A DNA stretch of 10,484 bases from the NCBI RefSeq assembly GCF_946221145.1, contig NZ_CAMIOH010000108.1, positions 1 to 10,484 on the forward strand, given 5' to 3'. The position numbers and the translations under genes were made by a program. The notes under the pieces are model-generated. The model was not told the DNA's origin. It did not search any database and saw only the letters and a list, made by a program, of their open reading frames with translations. Positions 6,168 through 10,484 of this stretch are shown piece after piece. The stretch is from an uncultured Paracoccus sp. GTDB taxonomy: Bacteria > Pseudomonadota > Alphaproteobacteria > Rhodobacterales > Rhodobacteraceae. How positions within the stretch are numbered: position 1 is the stretch's first letter; each line of letters opens with the position of its first letter.

Positions 6168-6947
6168 ATGATCCTTTCCCGCCGCACCAGTCTTGTGCTG
6201 GGCCTTGCCACCGCCGCCGCGACCCTGGTGCCGCGCCTGTCGCTGGCCCAGCCGTCGCCCGCCGCGTCCTTTTCCTATTCGGTCGATGGCGGGAACGTCG
6301 TCTTTCACCCGGTCGATCATGCCTCGATGGTGATCGAGACGCCGGGCGGGGTGATCTATGTCGATCCGGTCGGCGGGGCGGATCTGTATCGCGGCCTGCC
6401 CCAGCCAACGCTGATCCTGATCACCCACGAGCATGGCGACCATTTCGACCTGCCGACCTTGCAGGCGCTGCCCGGTGTCGCGCTGATCACCAATCCGGCC
6501 GTCCACGCGATGCTGCCCGCCGACCTGCAATCCCGCGCCACCGCGATGGCCAACGGCGATCAGGCCCAGGCCATCGGCATCGGGATCGAGGCCGTGCCTG
6601 CCTATAACACCACCGCCGACCGCCAGCAGTATCACCCGAAGGGCCGCGACAACGGCTATGTCCTGACCATCGGCGGCAAGCGGTTCTATATCGCCGGTGA
6701 TACCGAGGACACGCCGGAACTGCGCGCCCTGGAAGAAATCGAGGTCGCGTTCCTGCCGATGAACCTGCCCTATACCATGACCGTCCAGCAGGCGGCGGAT
6801 GCCGTGGGCGCCTTCAGGCCGGTGACGGTGTTCCCCTATCACCACCGGGGCAGCGACGTGCGGGAATTCGCCCGGCTGGTCGAAGCCACGGGCGCGGGCA
6901 GCCTGGTCGTCATCGCCGACTGGTATCCGCGCGGCCAACAGGGCTGA
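6168..6947 (+). CDS. metallo-beta-lactamase-fold hydrolase (UlaG-like), Tat-type exported
   Basis: The 259-residue product has the MBL superfamily metal site: THEHGDHFD with H87, H89, D91 and H92, H156 in YHPKGRDNGY as a possible further ligand, GDTEDTPE with D178, and FPYHHRG with H225/H226. This arrangement, and the small size without extra domains, fits the UlaG-like/domain-2 branch, members of which are metal-dependent phosphodiesterases, lactonases or of unknown substrate. The N-terminus MILSRRTSLVLG carries a twin-arginine motif before a hydrophobic stretch and an LSLA cleavage site (about residue 27), implying export folded with metal bound. The ATG at 6168 follows GGAGA with 5 nt spacing; upstream in-frame starts as far as 6039 would add a charged, non-conserved stretch ahead of the signal. 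It is divergent from the LYS1-like gene and 42 nt before the ABC operon. Substrate unknown. Confidence 0.88.
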   Translation: MILSRRTSLVLGLATAAATLVPRLSLAQPSPAASFSYSVDGGNVVFHPVDHASMVIETPGGVIYVDPVGGADLYRGLPQPTLILITHEHGDHFDLPTLQALPGVALITNPAVHAMLPADLQSRATAMANGDQAQAIGIGIEAVPAYNTTADRQQYHPKGRDNGYVLTIGGKRFYIAGDTEDTPELRALEEIEVAFLPMNLPYTMTVQQAADAVGAFRPVTVFPYHHRGSDVREFARLVEATGAGSLVVIADWYPRGQQG

Positions 6948-6953
6948 CGCGGC

Positions 6954-6982
6954 TTTACCGACGCGCCGGGGCGGGTTAGCGT
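6954..6982 (+). promoter_or_regulatory. candidate promoter of the ABC transporter operon (possibly leaderless)
   Basis: TTTACC (6954-6959) and TAGCGT (6977-6982) are separated by 17 nt. The -10 ends 7 nt before the ATG at 6990, so transcription would start at or beside the start codon. The first permease gene has no visible Shine-Dalgarno, which fits a leaderless mRNA. Consensus-based inference. Confidence 0.42.
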
Positions 6983-6988
6983 CCCGGC
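6965..6988. repeat. 9-bp inverted repeat between the MBL gene and the ABC operon
   Basis: GCCGGGGCG (6965-6973) and CGTCCCGGC (6980-6988) pair over nine positions, one of them G-T, around a 6-nt loop GGTTAG. The repeat overlaps the candidate -10 and ends just before the ATG at 6990. It lacks a following T run, so it is not a classical intrinsic terminator. It may be an operator, or a hairpin in read-through RNA from the MBL gene. Confidence 0.45.
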
Positions 6989-6989
6989 C

Positions 6990-7931
6990 ATGCTGCGATA
7001 CCTGTCACGCCGGATCATCGTCATGGGGCTGAGCCTGCTGGCCGCCTCGGTCCTGATCTTTTCGGTGGTGGAACTGGTGCCTGGCGACCCGGCCAGCTTC
7101 ATGCTGGGCACCGGCGCGCAGCCCGAAACTGTGGCCGCGCTGCGCCAGCAGATGGGCTTGGACCAACCCCTGCCGCTGCGTTACGCGGCCTGGCTGGCGG
7201 CGATCCTGCAAGGCGATTTCGGAACCAGCCTGACGTATCGGACGCCAGTGGCGGGGATGATCGCGGACCGGCTGCTGGTGTCGCTGCCGCTGGCCCTGGC
7301 GGCGCTGCTGCTGGCGGTGGCGGTCGCGCTGCCCGCAGGGCTGTTCGCGGCGGCGCGGCGGGGCCGGGCGGGCGACGGGCTGGTGATGGGCGCGACGCAA
7401 CTGGGCATGGCGGTGCCGAATTTCTGGTTCGCGATGCTGCTGGTGCTGGCCTTTGCGGTGCATCTGCGCTGGCTGCCCGCAGGCGGCTTTCCCGGCTGGT
7501 CCGATCCCGCCGCCGCGCTGCGGTCGCTGATCCTGCCCGCCGTGGCGCTTGCCCTGCCGCAGGCCGCGATCCTGGCGCGGGTGCTGCGGTCCGCGCTGAT
7601 CGAAACGCAGGGCCAGGACTATATGCGCACCGCCCGCGCCAAGGGCCTGACGCGCGGCCAGACCCTGCGCCGCCACAGTTTGCGCAATGCGCTGATCCCG
7701 GTTCTGACGATCCTGGGGATGCAGTTTTCGTTCCTGCTGGCGGGGGCGATCATCATTGAAAACGTGTTCTACCTGCCGGGCCTGGGCCGGATGATCTTTC
7801 AGGCGATCACGCAGCGCGATCTGATCGTGGTGCAATCGGCGGTGCTGGTGCTGGTCGCGGCCGTGATCGCCGTGACCTTCCTGGTCGATCTGGCCTATGC
7901 CGCCGTGGACCCCAGGCTGCGCCGCGCATGA
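6990..7931 (+). CDS. ABC transporter permease, peptide/nickel class (DppB/NikB-like)
   Basis: This 313-residue inner-membrane protein is the first permease of a peptide/opine/nickel-type importer. The N-terminus MLRYLSRRIIVMGLSLLAASVLIFSVVELVPGDP has the first membrane segment followed by the family's PGDP motif. Further signs are GLDQPLPLRYAAWL and GDFGTSL in the periplasmic part, about six hydrophobic segments in total, and the cytoplasmic EAA loop DYMRTARAKGLTRGQTLRRHSLRNALIP (about 211-236, with G219) that docks on the ATPase. The C-terminus VDLAYAAVDPRLRRA is typical. Its TGA overlaps the next ATG by 4 nt (7928-7931), coupling the two permeases. No substrate can be assigned: peptides, nickel, opines and glycosides are all handled by this class. 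Confidence 0.95.
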   Translation: MLRYLSRRIIVMGLSLLAASVLIFSVVELVPGDPASFMLGTGAQPETVAALRQQMGLDQPLPLRYAAWLAAILQGDFGTSLTYRTPVAGMIADRLLVSLPLALAALLLAVAVALPAGLFAAARRGRAGDGLVMGATQLGMAVPNFWFAMLLVLAFAVHLRWLPAGGFPGWSDPAAALRSLILPAVALALPQAAILARVLRSALIETQGQDYMRTARAKGLTRGQTLRRHSLRNALIPVLTILGMQFSFLLAGAIIIENVFYLPGLGRMIFQAITQRDLIVVQSAVLVLVAAVIAVTFLVDLAYAAVDPRLRRA

Positions 7932-8737
7932 GGGCCGGCGCGGTTCTGGGGGCCGGGCTGGCCGGGCTGGCGCTGTCGGCGGCGCTGCTGTCGGCGGTCT
8001 GGACGCCTTACGACATCACCCGGCTGGCGATCGGCCAGAAGCTGCTGCCGCCATCGGCGGCGCATTGGTTCGGCACCGATCACTTCGGGCGCGACATCCT
8101 GTCGATGGCGATGATGGGGGCGCAGACCTCGATGGCGGTGGCGCTTGTCGCGGTGGCGGTCGGCATGGGGCTGGGCGTGCCGCTGGGCCTGCTGGCGGCG
8201 GCGCGCCGCGGTTGGATCGACGATCTGGTGATGCGCGGCAACGACCTGATCTTCGCCTTTCCGTCGCTGGTCATCGCGATCCTGATCACGGCGGTGGCCG
8301 GGCCGTCGGCGCTGAATGCGATCATCGCCATCGGCATCTTCAACATCCCGGTCTTTGCCCGGGTGACGCGCGGCGCGGCGCTGCCGATCTGGACGCTGGA
8401 TTACATCCGCGCGGCGCGGGTGGCGGGCAAGGGCGCGGCCCTGATCAGCGCCCAGCACGTCCTGCCCAATATCGCCAGCCTGCTGATCGTGCAGGCCACC
8501 ATCCAGTTCAGCCTGGGCATCCTGGCCGAGGCCGGGCTGTCCTATGTCGGCCTTGGCGCCCAGCCGCCCACGCCAAGCTGGGGCCGGATGCTGGCCGAGG
8601 CGCAGACCATGGTCACGCTGGCCCCGCATGTCGCGATCATCCCCGGCCTGTGCATCGTCTTGACGGTGCTGGGCCTGAACCTGCTGGGCGACGGGCTGCG
8701 CGATGCCCTGGATCCGCGCCTGCGGGTGCTGCGGTGA
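7928..8737 (+). CDS. ABC transporter permease, peptide/nickel class (DppC/NikC-like)
   Basis: The 269-residue second permease pairs with the preceding one to form the membrane channel. After one N-terminal hydrophobic segment it has the family signature HWFGTDHFGRDILSMAMMGAQTSM (about 39-62), several membrane segments, FAFPSLVIAI, and the EAA loop DYIRAARVAGKGAALISAQHVLPN (about 158-181, G167). The C-terminal GLNLLGDGLRDALDPRLR is characteristic. It is a little shorter than many DppC proteins because it lacks the usual long cytoplasmic N-terminal extension before the first membrane segment; nothing suggests loss of function. It starts in an ATGA overlap with the upstream permease and ends in a GTGA overlap with the ATPase gene, so all three genes are probably translated from one mRNA. 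Confidence 0.95.
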   Translation: MRAGAVLGAGLAGLALSAALLSAVWTPYDITRLAIGQKLLPPSAAHWFGTDHFGRDILSMAMMGAQTSMAVALVAVAVGMGLGVPLGLLAAARRGWIDDLVMRGNDLIFAFPSLVIAILITAVAGPSALNAIIAIGIFNIPVFARVTRGAALPIWTLDYIRAARVAGKGAALISAQHVLPNIASLLIVQATIQFSLGILAEAGLSYVGLGAQPPTPSWGRMLAEAQTMVTLAPHVAIIPGLCIVLTVLGLNLLGDGLRDALDPRLRVLR

Positions 8738-10284
8738 TCGCCGTTCAGGGGCTGTCGGTCGCCATCGACGGGCGGGCGATCCTGGAGGCTGTGTCGCTGG
8801 ACCTGCCGCCCGGCAGCGTGACCGGGCTGGTGGGCGAATCCGGCAGCGGCAAGTCGATGGCCGCGCTTGCGATGATGGGGCTGCTGCCCGACCGGGCGCG
8901 GGCTTCGGGCCGGGTGCTGCTGGAGGGCCGGAACCTGCTGGCCCTGCCGGAACGCGACCTGTGCGGCATCCGGGGCCGCCGCATCGGCATGATTTTCCAG
9001 GAACCGATGACGGCGCTGAACCCGCTGATGACCATCGGCGACCAGGTGGCCGAGGCGCTGCGCATCCACGGCATCGACCGCCGCACGGCCCTGGCCCGTG
9101 CCCGCGAACGGCTGGACCGCGTCGGCCTGCCCGCGCCACGCTTTCCGCTGACGCTGTATCCGCACGAACTGTCCGGCGGGCAGCGTCAGCGGGTTGCCAT
9201 CGCGCTTGCCATCGCGCTGCGCCCGGACCTGCTGATCGCGGACGAACCGACCACCGCCCTGGACGTGACCACACAGGCCCGGATCCTGTCGCTGCTGGGG
9301 GATCTGGTGCGGGACGACGGCATGGCCCTGTTGCTGATCACCCATGATCTGGCGGTGGTGGCGGGCATGGCCGACCGGGTGGCGGTGATGCAGGCGGGCC
9401 GCATCGTGGAACATGGCCCGACCGAAACAGTGTTTCGTCAGCGCGCCCATCCCTATACCCGGCAGCTTTTCGCGGCCTCGAACCACGCGCCCGCGCGCAG
9501 CCCCCGCACCATCGCCGAGCCGCTGGTGCAGGTGACGGATGCGGTGCGGGAATACCGGTTGGCGGGCGGCGGGTTGCGGGCACTGGACCATGTCAGCCTG
9601 ACCATCGGGCGCGGCGAAAGCGTCGGGCTGGTGGGCGAATCCGGCTGCGGAAAATCGACGCTGGCCCGCGCCATCCTGGGGCTGGAGCCGTTGCAGGCAG
9701 GCCGCATCACGCTGGACGGGCAGGATGTCGCCGCCGGGCAGCGGATGCCGCGCGGCCTGCGCGCCCGGATGCAGGTGGTGTTCCAGGATCCCTTTGGCAG
9801 CTTCGATCCCCGTTGGCGGGTGGACCGCCTGCTGGCCGAACCCTTTCACCTGACAGGCCGCCCGCCCGACTGGCGCGCCCGCGTGGCCGCCGCCCTGGCC
9901 CAGGTCGGGCTGGACCCGCAGGACGCGCGAAAATTCATCCACGAATTTTCCGGCGGCCAGCGGCAGCGGCTGGCCATCGCCCGCGCCCTGATCATCCGCC
10001 CCGCCCTGATCGTCCTGGACGAGGCCGTCAGCGCGCTTGACGTGCGGGTCCGCGCGCAGGTGCTGGATCTGCTGGCGCGACTGCAGCAGGACCACGGGCT
10101 GTCCTATCTGTTCATCAGCCATGACCTGTCCGTGGTGCGCGGCATCACCGACCGCGTGCTGGTCATGCAGGCCGGCCGCATCGTCGAACACGGCCCGACC
10201 GAAGAGGTCATCGGCGCCCCCCGCCACGCCCATACCCAGGCCCTGGTGGCGGCGATCCCCCGGATCCCGGAGGACTGGTCCTAG
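8734..10284 (+). CDS. ABC transporter ATP-binding protein with two fused nucleotide-binding domains (DppD-DppF-like fusion)
   Basis: The 516-residue protein carries both ATPase domains of the importer in one chain. Domain 1: Walker A GESGSGKS (34-41, K40), signature LSGGQRQR (from 146), Walker B IADEPTTALD (D170, E171), switch His H204. Domain 2: Walker A GESGCGKS (301-308, K307), signature FSGGQRQR (from 405), Walker B VLDEAVSALD (D429, E430), switch His H463. Both sites keep all catalytic residues. Each domain ends in an oligopeptide-type tail (AHPYTRQLF; HAHTQALV). The start is GTG at 8734, overlapping the TGA of the preceding permease (GTGA); the frame stays open far upstream but that stretch is antisense-like, out-of-frame coding of the permeases. 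The TAG stop overlaps the regulator's stop on the other strand. No substrate-binding protein gene accompanies the set. Confidence 0.95.
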   Translation: MIAVQGLSVAIDGRAILEAVSLDLPPGSVTGLVGESGSGKSMAALAMMGLLPDRARASGRVLLEGRNLLALPERDLCGIRGRRIGMIFQEPMTALNPLMTIGDQVAEALRIHGIDRRTALARARERLDRVGLPAPRFPLTLYPHELSGGQRQRVAIALAIALRPDLLIADEPTTALDVTTQARILSLLGDLVRDDGMALLLITHDLAVVAGMADRVAVMQAGRIVEHGPTETVFRQRAHPYTRQLFAASNHAPARSPRTIAEPLVQVTDAVREYRLAGGGLRALDHVSLTIGRGESVGLVGESGCGKSTLARAILGLEPLQAGRITLDGQDVAAGQRMPRGLRARMQVVFQDPFGSFDPRWRVDRLLAEPFHLTGRPPDWRARVAAALAQVGLDPQDARKFIHEFSGGQRQRLAIARALIIRPALIVLDEAVSALDVRVRAQVLDLLARLQQDHGLSYLFISHDLSVVRGITDRVLVMQAGRIVEHGPTEEVIGAPRHAHTQALVAAIPRIPEDWS

Positions 10285-10484
10285 GACAGATAGCCGCCAT
10301 CGGCATCGTCGCCCGATTCCTCGACCAGACGGGCAAAGTCGGGCAGGATGATGGCGCGCTTGCCCTCCAGCTCGATCACCCCGTCGCGCTTCAGCGCGCT
10401 GACCTGGCGGCTGACGGTCTCCAGCGTCAGGCCCAGGTAATCGGCCATCGCCTCGCGCGTCAGGGGCAGTTCGATCCGCATCCG
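10281..10484 (-). CDS. Crp/Fnr family transcriptional regulator, C-terminal DNA-binding part (partial)
   Basis: The frame is open to the window edge, so only the last 67 residues are seen. MRIELPLTREAMADYLGLTLETVSRQVSALKRDG is a Crp-type winged helix-turn-helix. The recognition helix has E-x-x-S-R (ETVSR), as in FNR, where these residues read TTGAT-type half-sites; CRP itself has E-x-x-G-R. GVIELEGKRAIILPDFARLVEESGDD follows the usual wing and tail of alphaproteobacterial FnrL/FnrP-like proteins. The internal Met at 10481 is not the start, since the family continues N-terminally through a sensor domain and dimer helix outside the window. Whether that domain has iron-sulfur cysteines cannot be seen. 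It converges on the ABC operon, with both stops sharing CTAG at 10281-10284. Confidence 0.88.
   Translation of the reverse strand, partial: RMRIELPLTREAMADYLGLTLETVSRQVSALKRDGVIELEGKRAIILPDFARLVEESGDDADGGYLS

Noticed and set aside
4984..6171. Plus-strand open frame of 395 codons opposite the LYS1-like gene
   Set aside because: It is the antisense shadow of a gene with recognisable catalytic and NAD-binding motifs.
7897..8733. Upstream extension of the fused ATPase frame to 7897
   Set aside because: This part is out-of-frame reading through the second permease with Gly/Ala/Arg-rich low-complexity translation; the GTG at 8734 directly precedes the conserved beta-strand of the first ATPase domain.
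8542..10233. Minus-strand open frame of 563 codons
   Set aside because: It is antisense to the fused ATPase, whose paired motifs are intact; composition (His/Gln/Gly-rich) matches an antisense shadow.

Overview
The window is high-GC (strongly G/C at third codon positions) and densely coding, with no RNA genes, insertion sequences or CRISPR. Several traits point to a Rhodobacteraceae alphaproteobacterium, perhaps Paracoccus-like: an endonuclease-type MutL with the CNHGRP variant motif, a DUF3775 protein, a bacterial LYS1-like saccharopine dehydrogenase, an FNR-type regulator, and tightly packed genes with ATGA/GTGA overlaps. This placement rests on recognising protein families by eye, not on a search.

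Layout. (a) 1-3695, plus strand: the last codons of an upstream gene, overlapping an M16B peptidase-like subunit that has lost its zinc motif; then mutL; then a small DUF3775 protein. (b) 3692-6045, minus strand: a LYS1-like dehydrogenase followed after 86 nt by an exported PQQ-dependent sugar dehydrogenase-like protein. (c) 6046-6167: a divergent control region with a promoter candidate and an imperfect 33-bp dyad. (d) 6168-6947, plus: a Tat-type exported metallo-beta-lactamase-fold hydrolase. (e) 6990-10284, plus: a three-gene ABC importer of the peptide/nickel class (two permeases and one fused double ATPase) with no substrate-binding protein. (f) 10281-10484, minus: the C-terminal part of a Crp/Fnr-family regulator running off the window.

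How the genes work together. The upstream gene and the M16 subunit probably form a heterodimeric periplasmic protease. The ABC genes are translationally coupled and form one membrane complex that must borrow a binding protein from elsewhere. MutL is a housekeeping mismatch-repair protein. Two convergent gene pairs (3692-3695 and 10281-10284) end on a shared palindromic stop tetranucleotide, which leaves no intergenic space for a terminator.

No wholly new multi-gene system is evident. The most unusual signal is non-coding: in the leader of the sugar-dehydrogenase gene, two perfect 8-bp inverted repeats interlock (4913-4956). Read on the minus-strand mRNA they fit an H-type pseudoknot ending next to the ribosome binding site. 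Secondary candidates are the dyad in the divergent region and a dyad overlapping a possible leaderless promoter before the ABC operon.
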